A stretch of DNA of 28,725 nucleotides from Asterionellopsis glacialis (lineage: Eukaryota > Bacillariophyta > Plagiogrammaphyceae > Rhaphoneidales > Asterionellopsidaceae), in the NCBI GenBank assembly GCA_014885115.2, contig WKLE02000130.1:1-28725 (forward strand). Reading direction: 5' to 3'. Positions 11,201-20,000 of this stretch are shown in pieces. The position numbers were made by a program, and so were the translations under genes. The notes beneath the pieces were generated by a model. It was given only the letters and a program-made list of their open reading frames with translations, had not been told where the DNA came from and did not search any database. Every line of letters begins with the position of its first letter. Within the stretch, counting starts at the first letter, position 1.

Positions 11201-11908
11201 GTTAGTGAGTCTCCATCAAAAAGTGTCTTATTCCATGTTGGAATCGAAGCAGATGATCCTGCAGGTTGGAACACCTGTGTAGATGACAACAATGGAAGCA
11301 CCACAGTAAGAAAGGAAGTTAAAACTGGAGGTCAATGTGGGGCTTTGGCGCTCCAATATGCTACAAAGAGAGACTCAAACATTCAAGTATTTCTCAATAA
11401 AATTTCTGACTTTCTTAAGCTTTATGACCGTCGAGTTGAACTTGTTGAAAGTGTAGTGTACATGCAATGTGTCGCCATATCGATTGAAAAACACTTTAAT
11501 AAAAAACGGTCTCAAGCACTGGCTGCCTGGGAGAAGAAAACTGATATTACAACTGCTATCAACATTGCAACTCGAAAAAAGATTCCTGCTCTTGTAGCTG
11601 AGTTGCAGGCAAAGATGGCTGCCCTCAATCCACCAAATGTGTCTCACACAACTGTGATAGAAACCAAAGATGATCACCTTGCAAGCAAAGCTCTCAAATC
11701 AGAGCTCAAGGAACTTTCCAGTCGAGCCTATCTCCGTGCTCGTGAATCGTCGGTGGAATACTCGATTGAATTGATAAACATGTGGTCTCGGTATGAAGAG
11801 GATTCATCAATCGGAGAAATAGGGGATATTGCAAGGGTTCTAGACGAAGTTGAAAAAAACCTTAGAGACGATGATATACCACGATACTTGCGACGACATG
11901 AAATATAG
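8258..11908 (+). CDS. PX-domain protein, sorting-nexin-like
   Basis: A single exon encodes 1216 residues, starting at an ATG with A at -3. Residues 1-180 are basic and rich in Ser, Pro and Gln, and look disordered. Residues about 212-365 resemble a PX domain: a beta-rich start (KWVVEVGAAEW), then TWRSLADFCWLEDALKAEF, matching the family's RRYSDF-x-x-L core, then a helical end (LLRDWLGDVLNGI). PX domains bind phosphoinositides on endosomes. From about 520 to the end the protein is mostly helical and charged, with segments such as SVVYMQCVAISIEKHF that recall BAR/Vps5 C-termini of sorting nexins, but it is much longer than typical SNX proteins (400-650 residues). Acidic stretches lie near 410-440 and 830-850. 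An 8-C run at 11049-11056 is in frame. The sorting-nexin role in endosomal membrane remodelling is inference; the PX call is moderately sure. Confidence 0.68.
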   Translation: MSGRQPLQVDNINMHLDKNKTVVDESSKPSSGPWKKILRKMKSPPKERPPTSGVDRISKQQKQQQRQKEQEPSSMPTSADNTPVITNTQRKKISSSRSSEKQSSPTGTPGVGKGAKVPKPAPTMRPTSSRPPSSSGRTSSSSSKSRRNRIDNTSGPIDGDTLKPFKETTETNLYIKTGQPSASSIRKYQQGSNARVVLDRDFGRISLPTEVARKWVVEVGAAEWDADENQWKYRIMVQHRDTAKKTPIAQIPGSGSGEASSSLLSDIVTKSSFTTAFTWRSLADFCWLEDALKAEFHGALMLPVLSIALGIKDLASTDYEVDANLLRDWLGDVLNGIRGQGEFMVNMDSVDILASESMESFLYRNTENATKVDKSSANSVDGHDNILTCSTLPPPSSLDMPWAGSEKGRIKEMSKPDEYDDKEENDVQYEQNDEDDNSFVKSLWTKPFGQLDNMCGLSVPAKTEEGGQDKSKTRVRRGPSFTQRLSVGMAHSCSSRAVADAASLQISDSFVEMPQEQLSSSQLAQHSELLEALKEHTGAYKESALVCMEKVQVLKEKEAQVGDSWKFFAITLTNLFTIEKEIEGTRLGQKEKKDKMPYRKLNKNSIDECLRILTKQKLERAAPGLNSFSSMLGSYVGDLSSVEPAIDAYLEALDYLARLDEKIKDTPDENEEINGILCGVNSLQIQDQFRSWTAPFFGKPLKDKSDSVLAQNETKRVATRRKLVFEHRVLSNESLLRTAVTDLCKANAVRSSRMAWKYFKKESGQAALTSGAAISLRTKINSASERSINEMAARHQKQEKEDRDKEVELIQKIVSLGINRKKFVPGSDGTMDDNEYPEIDNDEEDREKEMAKRRDRAMDLARRRVGRWNAEMANAIVDALGIEDKEVKMEETTRDLRSVREHAITLRENWTRCVEAVENLKAVILDGKAGTPPGDGSPGMDIVEYDKGKPVFETRREFVMEMGILFGSASAPSSPGTSYKAVSESPSKSVLFHVGIEADDPAGWNTCVDDNNGSTTVRKEVKTGGQCGALALQYATKRDSNIQVFLNKISDFLKLYDRRVELVESVVYMQCVAISIEKHFNKKRSQALAAWEKKTDITTAINIATRKKIPALVAELQAKMAALNPPNVSHTTVIETKDDHLASKALKSELKELSSRAYLRARESSVEYSIELINMWSRYEEDSSIGEIGDIARVLDEVEKNLRDDDIPRYLRRHEI

Positions 11909-12117
11909 AAAGACTTAATCGTAACATAAATCCCGTGTATTTGTACTACGAAGTATGCGTGTCTTCTATAGTGAATATCCATGCTTAATTGTCGTTTTAT
12001 CAGTAGAACTGTGGCAATTTCATTCATATATGGTATGGCCCGATTTTGAAACTGATGCTTGGTCTGTACCCACTAACGTTTAAATCAGAGGAGAGTGTTG
12101 TGGTCCAAAATGTTAAT

Positions 12118-13085
12118 TCAGCATATTCCTTGTTCCATTTCGAGCATGGTATTTCTCCAAGTTACGGGTGTACACCTGTCCATAGTTAATCCATCTGCTT
12201 TCATATAAGCCTTTCTTGCCTTTTTCTTTGACCACTTAACACCTGCCCTTTTGTTAATTAAGTCCTTCCTCTTGTCTTCAGACTGCTGTAACAAACATCT
12301 ACCTGATGTATAGGGTAGATTAAGTTCTCAAAGTTTTTGGCATTTGCTAATCTTATGGTTGGTTGGAGCATCTTGTGACTCAGCTATTGTTGATAATACA
12401 GTTTCAACATAAGACGCTTTGTCATCAATGGATCTCCCTCTTTTTTTATTGGTCGTTAAGGCTCTATTCAACATCTATTTTGTTTGTATAAGGTGGAGTG
12501 TTACGTAAATAAGTAAATTATTTTTGGGTTCCACCACTTTGATGACAGCTATTTCTTTTGTATTCTTAATTACACTAGGATGAGTTAGTGCATCTTTCAA
12601 CACTACAGTACGTTGTGGAGATGGGACAGAATTAATGATATCTACCATTTTTAGGTATGCTTGGGACTTGGCTTTTCTCATGGCAGCATTGCTACATCTT
12701 TTTCCTGCCTTGTTGTACCTAAAAAGTTCTTCTTGTTGTTTTTGTGAATTGCAAGTAGATCACTACCACCAGGCAATGCTTCAGTCCTTTCATTTTGAAC
12801 TATGGGTGAGGGAGGATAAACAGCAGCTGGTGTTGTGATGCTTGATGATGTGGGTGATAAGGGAGTAGTAGCAGCATTCTTTGTTGTCTGATTTGGTGTT
12901 ATCGTTCGTATTTTGTTGATTGTCAAGGGTGAATCTACTGCTGACTAACTTTTACCAAAAGAATTGTTACTAGTATTTTTGTGATGCACCTTGACCTCTG
13001 TCTTCCTTGGCAACTGCTTGGTCCTTGAGCAGCCAGTACCTGCCTTTTGGTAGGACCCAATGCGTTCTTTGCAAGGATGGCCCAT
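12118..13085 (-). pseudogene. Decayed mobile-element-like ORF A
   Basis: Reading the minus strand from an ATG at 13085 gives a protein-like sequence (start MGHPCKERIGSYQKAG) interrupted by an in-frame TAG at 12945-12947. It then runs through a Thr/Pro-rich linker, shifts frame somewhere around 12725-12760, and continues as RYNKAGKRCSNAAMRKAKSQ. Further in-frame stops fall at 12475-12477 and 12328-12330 before a final TGA at 12118-12120. Between the breaks the sequence stays strikingly protein-like, with helix-turn-helix-like stretches and basic blocks (WSKKKARKAYMKADG). This is what an inactivated transposon ORF looks like; I cannot name the family. No terminal inverted repeats were identified. 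It continues the minus-strand element cluster that includes the assembly gap. Confidence 0.6.
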
Positions 13086-13626
13086 GGTGGTAATTCCTGT
13101 TTCTTGTCACATATTTCATATTTTATGTGTTATTTTCTCTTGCCAAAAATTGGGGGTGCAAAATTTGAATTTTTAACTNNNNNNNNNNNNNNNNNNNNNN
13201 NNNNNNNNNNNNNNNNNNNNNNNNNNNNNNNNNNNNNNNNNNNNNNNNNNNNNNNNNNNNNNNNNNNNNNNNNNNNNNNNNNNNNNNNNNNNNNNNNNNN
13301 NNNNNNNNNNNNNNNNNNNNNNNNNNNNATCTGGCTAGGACAAACAATACATGTAAATATATGGTCAGATTCCTTGTTTTCCATAAAATCCGACCATATG
13401 GTCTCATTTGCATTATGCATTGATGAATAAAAAGATAAGTGCACTGTAAGATGTGATGTTTTGTCCAACTTTTAATATTTTACTGTAGTAATTTCTTGTG
13501 GTTAGATTACTCCAACTGGTCCTGTGACAGATTGTCACAGCCTGGTACAGAGATGGGCCACCTATGGCTGGAACATCTCAGAGGCAGAAAGAGCATGCAA
13601 ATCTTGAGAAAGATTTGTCAAGGTGT
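13086..13626. other. Element-associated non-coding stretch with assembly gap
   Basis: No gene is seen. The stretch contains the N gap, an imperfect 12-base inverted repeat (ATATGGTCAGAT at 13359-13370 against 13388-13399, one mismatch) and a perfect 6-base stem TGTGAC/GTCACA at 13523-13539. These may be element ends or hairpins that hindered assembly. Confidence 0.4.
13179..13328. other. Assembly gap of 150 N
   Basis: Exactly 150 undetermined bases. The round number may be a placeholder rather than a measured size. It lies between two decayed element-like ORFs, which suggests repeated DNA that did not assemble. Coding frames crossing it are meaningless. Confidence 0.98.
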
Positions 13627-15001
13627 TTATTTGGCTTGGGGAGTTCTATATAGAACCAGAGTCTGAGGCCAAGGAGGCCAGGTGGTGGTGTGGTGTTGTT
13701 GCAAAAGGTTGTGGCATTTGAGATTGGCGGGCCATGTCAAGTAGTGGTGCAGAGTTACGTTACCAAGTATGTGGTAGTGGTTGTCATAGTAGCTTTTTCT
13801 TGGGTTGACAATGAAGCTGAACATATGGTATGGAGTAGCATTAAGGTGGTAGGTGGTGTTAGAGAGTTGGTGTTGGTAGTGATTGTTGCTAGCAGAGGTG
13901 ATAAAGGTAGTTATCTCTGTCCAGGGTTTCTTCTGCCTTGTCTGCCTCCTCTGTGAGGTTGGTTTCTGCCATGTTTGTTGTGTTTTTGGTGGTTGGAGTT
14001 TCCTTTATTTGTTGGCTAATTTCTCTTGTACTTGTTTTTGTATGGGTTGTGAATTTTGCAGATATTCTTGTGGTAGTCCTTGTGTACTCACCAGGGTAAT
14101 GAGTATTGTCCACATTGTCATTTGTTGGGGGAGGGTATGGTAGTATCCCTGGATTGTTTGCATTTGTTGTTTGGTGTGGATTTTGTGGGTGTCCATCTGG
14201 TGGTTCCATTTGGTTTCCTGTAGTTGGAAGGTATTTTTTTGTTTCTGTGTGAATTTCCACCATTTTTGTGCTTGAAAGGATGAAGGGTTGTGGCGGTGTT
14301 TGCCCTTCTTGATGTTATTTTTTACAAGGCATTGTGACCAGATTTTGGTAAGAATTAGGTCAAGATCTTGTTCGAGATATTCTTGCAAGATTTTGTTGGT
14401 TTGTAAGTGTAATTTGAAGAAGCAGTAGAAGCTGGCAGCACCAAAGTCTGTTGGTTGGTGTGAGTCTGTGGCTTCATAAAGTTCTAGGTAGTAGATGGTG
14501 TACTAGTTCCTTGAGTATAGTGTCGCACCATTCTTCTGCCATAAAGTCGGCATTACGTGTTGCACTTGGGACCTCCATCTCCTTGAGTTTTTCATGAACT
14601 TTGTTGATATAGTCATTCCATTTTGCTTGTGTTGCGATGGTTTGGGGGTCAGTTTTAAGGCATTGGGGTACTTGAGAGAGGGCCTGATGTTGGCCGATCT
14701 CGGGTAGAGGGTGGGGGTCGTCAACAGGGTGTTGATTCCTGTACGTTTCTTTTCTAATTAAAGAGAAGAGTCCAGCAAGGCAAGGGTAGTTTTGCCAAGA
14801 GGTTCCTGTAAGTTCTCGGGCTGCAACTTGATCACTCCCAAGTGAGGATGAAGACAGGCATCATTTTACCAGGGTGAGTTTTTTAAGAGCCTGTGTCTGT
14901 TGACGTCCTTGTGTTGCATGGGGTGGGTTAGCTTTCTGCTGGTTTGAATGGTGGTTCGATGCTGAGGTCAAAGCGGTGCTAGCCGGTGTGATGGTCGCCA
15001 T
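13627..15001 (-). pseudogene. Decayed mobile-element-like ORF B (possibly gag-like)
   Basis: From an ATG at 15001 (MATITPASTALTSASNHHSN) the minus strand reads as protein with one in-frame stop at 14861-14863, then continues (WNDYINKVHEKLKEMEVPS) to a TGA at 14474-14476. Protein-like sequence resumes in another frame (ATDSHQPTDFGAASFYCFF), returns to the first frame near 14250 as a Pro/Asn/Thr-rich segment (EPPDGHPQNPHQTTN), and shifts again near 13890 into an His/Tyr/Asn-rich segment that ends at 13627. The coding strand is A/C-rich. Polar, proline-rich composition with scattered Trp recalls retroelement gag-type proteins, but no zinc knuckle, protease, integrase or reverse transcriptase is visible, so the class is undecided. 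At least one stop and three frame changes make it non-functional. Confidence 0.5.
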
Positions 15002-15157
15002 TGTTGGTAGTAGTTCCGTCGTCGATTGAATACTTTTTTTGGAAAAATTGCGGTGGCTACTAGAAAAGCGCAAGAAGTTACAAATAGCCCAAAACAATTC
15101 TTTATGGTTAATTTATTGCCATTGGTATTTCCATTTTTTCGTTTCCCTTTCACTTCG

Positions 15158-15973
15158 TCAATTGGGTCTTGGCACCCACGGTTCAGCTCGCGAAGCGCGC
15201 AGGGGATAAATTTTGCCGGGTGCGCTACAAACAGCCGTCAACTCTCCATTTTTGCGCCGAATACGCCTCTCGACCAACTTTCTTCGTCTTTCTGAACGAA
15301 ACCTTTCCCTTTCGGCGGCGCTTAGGGTTGTCTCAGATGGGAGCGACCTGGGGCGTTGCAACGGAGAAAGAATATTTGATTGGGTTTGGTGGTCTCCTCG
15401 TCCTTTAACAATGAACCTATTCTCTTCATCGATTCTTATGGTTACCGTAGGTGTACGCGGCGTTATAATTTGCACATGATTACCTACAGAAGTTTTCGTC
15501 TTTACCATGCTTGAATCACTACATATCAAACCACCAAATCTTTTTGCTATATCTTTAGCATTTTTCTCTTTTTCTACTGTGAATTTCGAATACAATTTAT
15601 TTGTAGTTACTGGCATGATTCCAGACTCGTCGTTGTCATCCGGATAGACTTTTCTAAATATATCAACTTTCATTTTACTGTTCAGATAAAACTCCTCGTT
15701 TGTTGAATCTGTTGAATCAGAGATGAGGCGTCTATGTCTACCTTCCTTTTCATCGTCCGTTGTCAAATTATCGTTCAAGAGTTTGGGGTCGTCAAGCATA
15801 TCGACACCAGTTAAATCAAGATGCTCTTTTCCATCCATGGTGCTGTTTGAAGCACTAACAATAATACTAGATGCAATAGAGTGCCGATCTTTGTCTTGCT
15901 CATTTTTAATTGCAGGACTACAGGTGCGAGCACTTTCTTTCCTTGTTTCCGTCATGACACTTTCCAGAAGCAT
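15158..15973 (-). CDS. Hypothetical basic protein
   Basis: From the first ATG, at 15973, it encodes 271 residues. I do not recognise the family. The first 100 residues are acidic and Ser/Thr-rich, with stretches typical of disordered regions. The middle contains DIFRKVYPDDNDESG and KDIAKRFGGLI. The C-terminal third has a very basic helix (RERFRSERRRKLVERRIRR, about 222-240) that could bind nucleic acid or serve as a nuclear signal. Two oddities bear on its true limits. The frame stays open 28 codons upstream of the ATG, back to a TGA at 16058-16060, with no other ATG. Near the 3' end a second frame (15237-14968) encodes a Lys-rich stretch and a hydrophobic helix, as if a one-base slip ended this ORF early. 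The boundaries are therefore uncertain. Confidence 0.55.
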   Translation of the reverse strand: MLLESVMTETRKESARTCSPAIKNEQDKDRHSIASSIIVSASNSTMDGKEHLDLTGVDMLDDPKLLNDNLTTDDEKEGRHRRLISDSTDSTNEEFYLNSKMKVDIFRKVYPDDNDESGIMPVTTNKLYSKFTVEKEKNAKDIAKRFGGLICSDSSMVKTKTSVGNHVQIITPRTPTVTIRIDEENRFIVKGRGDHQTQSNILSPLQRPRSLPSETTLSAAERERFRSERRRKLVERRIRRKNGELTAVCSAPGKIYPLRASRAEPWVPRPN

Positions 15974-16089
15974 GCTCACTCTCGCATTCTTTGAATTTTT
16001 TATGATCTTTTCTAGCTCTGAACCACACGGGCCGCAATCAAGTCGCGTTATTTCGTTTCAAAGGGAGTTTCTGTATACAGTATTGAACT

Positions 16090-16105
16090 CTCTCTAGCTA
16101 GAGAG
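16090..16105. repeat. Perfect 16-bp palindrome
   Basis: CTCTCTAGCTAGAGAG is its own reverse complement. It lies about 120 bases upstream of the ATG of the minus-strand basic protein and so may be in its promoter or 5' UTR. Confidence 0.6.
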
Positions 16106-16483
16106 TAAATAAATAGTTGTACTGCACACCGAGGACCCTCCGGTGACCGATTTTACAACAACAACAACAACACCGAAAGACTGCACATACAAATCGCGCC
16201 AAAAAGGCCTGGCATGTTTTCTTGCTGACGAAATTACCCTACTTAGTTTTTTTTGAGATGTCTTGATGAGCCTCAATAATTAAGTTATATAAAAATTCTT
16301 AAAAAGTGCAATTTTCCGTAACGGTAGTAAAAGCCGTGGTTTTTCCGGTTCAGGGCAAACATACCAGTTACAGTACCAGTACTATACACCTGCTGGTTCG
16401 TTCAGTTTACTACAACAGTTAGTAGGGTTCTTATTATAATTCTCATACTTTTCTTTTTTGTACCTGTAGGATTAACTGTACCC

Positions 16484-16494
16484 GGTACCTGGTA
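16484..16494. repeat. GGTACC/TACCTGGTA motif
   Basis: GGTACC at 16484-16489 overlaps TACCTGGTA at 16486-16494, about 510 bases upstream of the helicase start. It is a member of the intergenic motif family of this window. Confidence 0.45.
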
Positions 16495-17001
16495 TCCCAT
16501 CCAGCATACCTTGCACGCACGGTAGTCCTAGAGATTGATATAATATTATAATACTGCATATAGGTCATAGTCATTGTCATGGCCTCTGAAAACTACAAAC
16601 CCACCACGAGAAGTCTGTCCTTCAACTTCACTTTGACGGAGGGCGAAAGATAAGCAACGACCCGCCCCCGGCCAATTCGCGCGCACTTTGGATTGCTGTA
16701 CGCAAACATTGAAACAATCGAGGGAAAAAAGAGGCGACGACAAAAAATATGACAAAACTCAAAAACATTAAGACGAGTAGGTGTGAAAAAAAATAAATGA
16801 ACCAAGACTGGCCCAGACTTTGAAACTGGGGGACTTCCAACTTTCAAACAAAGACACCACAAGAAAACCATTACATCAAGGAAGGGTACAGAGTGTGTGA
16901 AAAAGAGGACGTGTTTACTTAGTACTCAAGGAATCGCCTGAATATTCCCTTCGCAAAGAAGAACTTGGTTGATAGCTTGGCTTTGTTCTTTTTAAAAGAA
17001 A

Positions 17002-20000
17002 ATGGGACGATGCAACAATAGAAGAGCACAGCAGGCAGCAGCAGAATTACGCAATACACCATCTAGAGCACGATTCAGCAAACCACCTCCATCCAAAAAA
17101 CGTGGTGGTCGTGGACGGGGAAATAATAATGCTAATGGACGAGGGGGTCGGGGTGGTCGAGAGAGTGCACGTAACGGAGGGAGAGGCGGAGGAGGACGCG
17201 GCTCTGGCGGAGGCAATTCTGCGACAAGAGCTGCTGTAATTGACAAACTTTCCAAACGCGTGGAGGATAAGACTAAACTGAGCAGTGGTGCAAATGCTGG
17301 TAATACAACATCGAGAACAATGCGAAAAAACCCATTAGCAGGAGTTGATATTACAAAGTTAGATGAAGTTACGTTGTCTGAAGAGTCAGTCCAACTTGTT
17401 ACTAAACTTTTAACAGATTTAAATGTTATGGAATCAACCGTTGGCTCAAAACCTATGCAGCAAAATAATAAGTCAGACGGTGATGATGGCAATGACGATA
17501 TGACACAAGAAACGTCAGGTACATTAGTTATTGAGGATATGAACGACGAATCGGTCGCATCTGATAGTGGCCGAACACCCAGCAACACTAAAACATTGGG
17601 TTATACAGAGTACGATGATGACATGGATGATCACATTCCAAATGAATTCTCTGACAAATTTCGATTGAATGCCGAAGACACAACAATTTGGGAAGATAAT
17701 GAAGAAGGCGATGTTAAAGAAAGCGACAATGAAAGTATTGATAGTACAGATGAAGAGCAAATAGAAGGCGACGATAACGATGCCATAGTGAAATCACCGT
17801 TGTTTATACATCTAACCACGCAACTATCTTTCTTGAAACAGCACGCAGAAAAGGCTTGTCGTGCGATTCAGACTTGGTCCATCCCGAGCAATGATCAAGA
17901 TTCTTCAAAAAGCAAGGAAAAGTCGGCATCTGATGAAATGGGTCTTGCTATGGATTGGCTATGCCTACACTTGACAGAAGAAGAACTAAAACAAGGTTTC
18001 AAACCAAACCCAATGAGAACGAAACAGCAACCTTCTTCTTCCAATAGACCTGGTGTAATTTTGGTGGGTACCGGTCGAACCAAGCCCATACCCCATTCAT
18101 CCATATCTGTAGCTATGCCCATTACATCAGACCAGGAATGGCGTGAAACTATGAAACGTCAATCTAGAATGGTTGGTTTTGTTAGATTAGGGTTCCATCA
18201 TAATGAAGCGGAGCGTGCGTGCATCGAAACTAAAGATGTAGAAGTAAGCACCAGTGCAGAAGATGATGATGCAACACTTCGAATACTCTTGCATTATCTT
18301 GAAAAGGAAGCTCTCCTTAAGGACCAACAACAGCTCCTATCCAGTGATGCGCTAACACCTGCTGACTTAGAATATGCAGAAGGTGAAAGAGAACAGGAGA
18401 TTGAGGCACTCGAAGCAATTTATGACGATCACTTCCAAAAAAATGCTTCAAATGATAGTAAACCACAACATGACCGCTATTTGTTATCCATTCAACCGAA
18501 TGAAGATCTAGAACAGCCGGCCCGGACTGATGCATGCAGACTGCACATCCTTATCCGTCCCGGCTATCCTGTCATGGTACCTCCTTTACTTTTGTTCACA
18601 AACCCTACGTTGCCACCATCATTACTCCGTCGAATCAATATTGCTATGATTCATGAAGTGAATAAAAACATTGGTGAACCGACTGTCTTTACTTTAGTAG
18701 ACTATCTCTGTACAAATCTCCACGAAATGCAAAAGACCTTCATCAAAGAACAACGCGCCAAGGAATTTGCAGCGGAACAGTTGCGTCTTCGCAAAGATGC
18801 TGGTCATAATATGGGAGTTGAGGCTGCTATTGAAGCACAATATGAGAATGATGGCAAGATTGGAAGACGTCAAAAAGCCAGGCTCCGTGCCGCTGAAAAG
18901 GCATACGACCGTGCTGAGCAACTTGAGAAGGCCAATCAAGAACGGCAACTCCGTCAAGACGAACAGCGGGAACGTGTCCGGAAAGAACAACAAATGCATC
19001 GTCACACCCGTGCGGAACGGGTACTACGACAACGTGCAAAGGAACGTGTGGAAGAAGAAGCCGAGCGAGCAGCACGAGGAGCCATGAATGCTGCGTTTAA
19101 TCGCGGCGAGAGTGCAGATGAAGCACGTGCAGCTGCCAAGATAGCTCGAAAGCAAAGCCTCCGCAACAATGGAGAAGATGTATCGTCGGATGAAGAATGC
19201 CCTAGTAACGAGATGAAAGAAAACGAGGAGATAAACGAAAGGAATGATACCAATATGGAAAATAATATAAAAAATAAAACTGAAGAATTCGCGGAAAGGG
19301 AAGAAGAAAAGAAAAGTGGAGCCTCTACGCAAACAATGGCATTCATGGAAAGGTTGAGACAATTTTACAACGATGCTGCTTCTGAAAAACGGAGGATTCG
19401 AGATACTGAAGGTTTAGAGCCAGACCGTACCTTAGAAGAGAAAAAGGATGACACCGACAATCGCTTTATGTATAGCTTGGCAGAACCAAAAGTTCAAGAC
19501 ACTTTGGACACTAGTATTTCGAAGCATATACCAGCTCCTGTCGCAGTCCCATGCGGGGATCTTGGGTAAGTACCTTTCATTGACTCAATCGAATGAATAT
19601 TGTTTATAATGAAAACAAGTAACTAATATAATTTTCCCCTTCTTGCCCCATTTACATTATGATGCGTGTAAATAGAAAAATGATGAAAGGGTTGGTGAAA
19701 GAGCAGTCAGAGCAGCCCTGGTTGGTTTCAGAAGCCAAAGAAGCTCGAGTACTAACTGCCGAGGGCCAGAATGAAAACCTCACACCCGACGAACTTGCCA
19801 AACAAAACAAAATTAACAAGACGTTACGTGATGAACTCAAGAGGCTGTATCAGCAAGCAGAAAAGGCCGAAGCAAAGCATGGTAGTTCCGATCAATCCAA
19901 AAGATCAGATCAAAGTTCACAACAATTTTTCAAAATGTTATCCCAAAGGAAGAAACTTCCAGCATATCTCATGAAGGAAGAAATCGTACAGACAATCGCT

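Larger units (their letters stand above)
15974..17001. promoter_or_regulatory. Divergent promoter region upstream of the helicase gene
   Basis: About 1 kb lies between the starts of the basic-protein gene and the helicase gene. It contains a perfect 16-bp palindrome at 16090-16105, an (ACA)n microsatellite at about 16155-16173, and GGTACC/TACCTGGTA at 16484-16494. Minus-strand open frames around 16546-16871 have no domain or start support. No RNA gene was recognised. Confidence 0.5.

Noticed and set aside
16992..17588. 198-codon Pro/Leu/Arg-rich frame antisense to the helicase N-terminus
   Set aside because: It is the expected complement of RGG and acidic codons on the sense strand.
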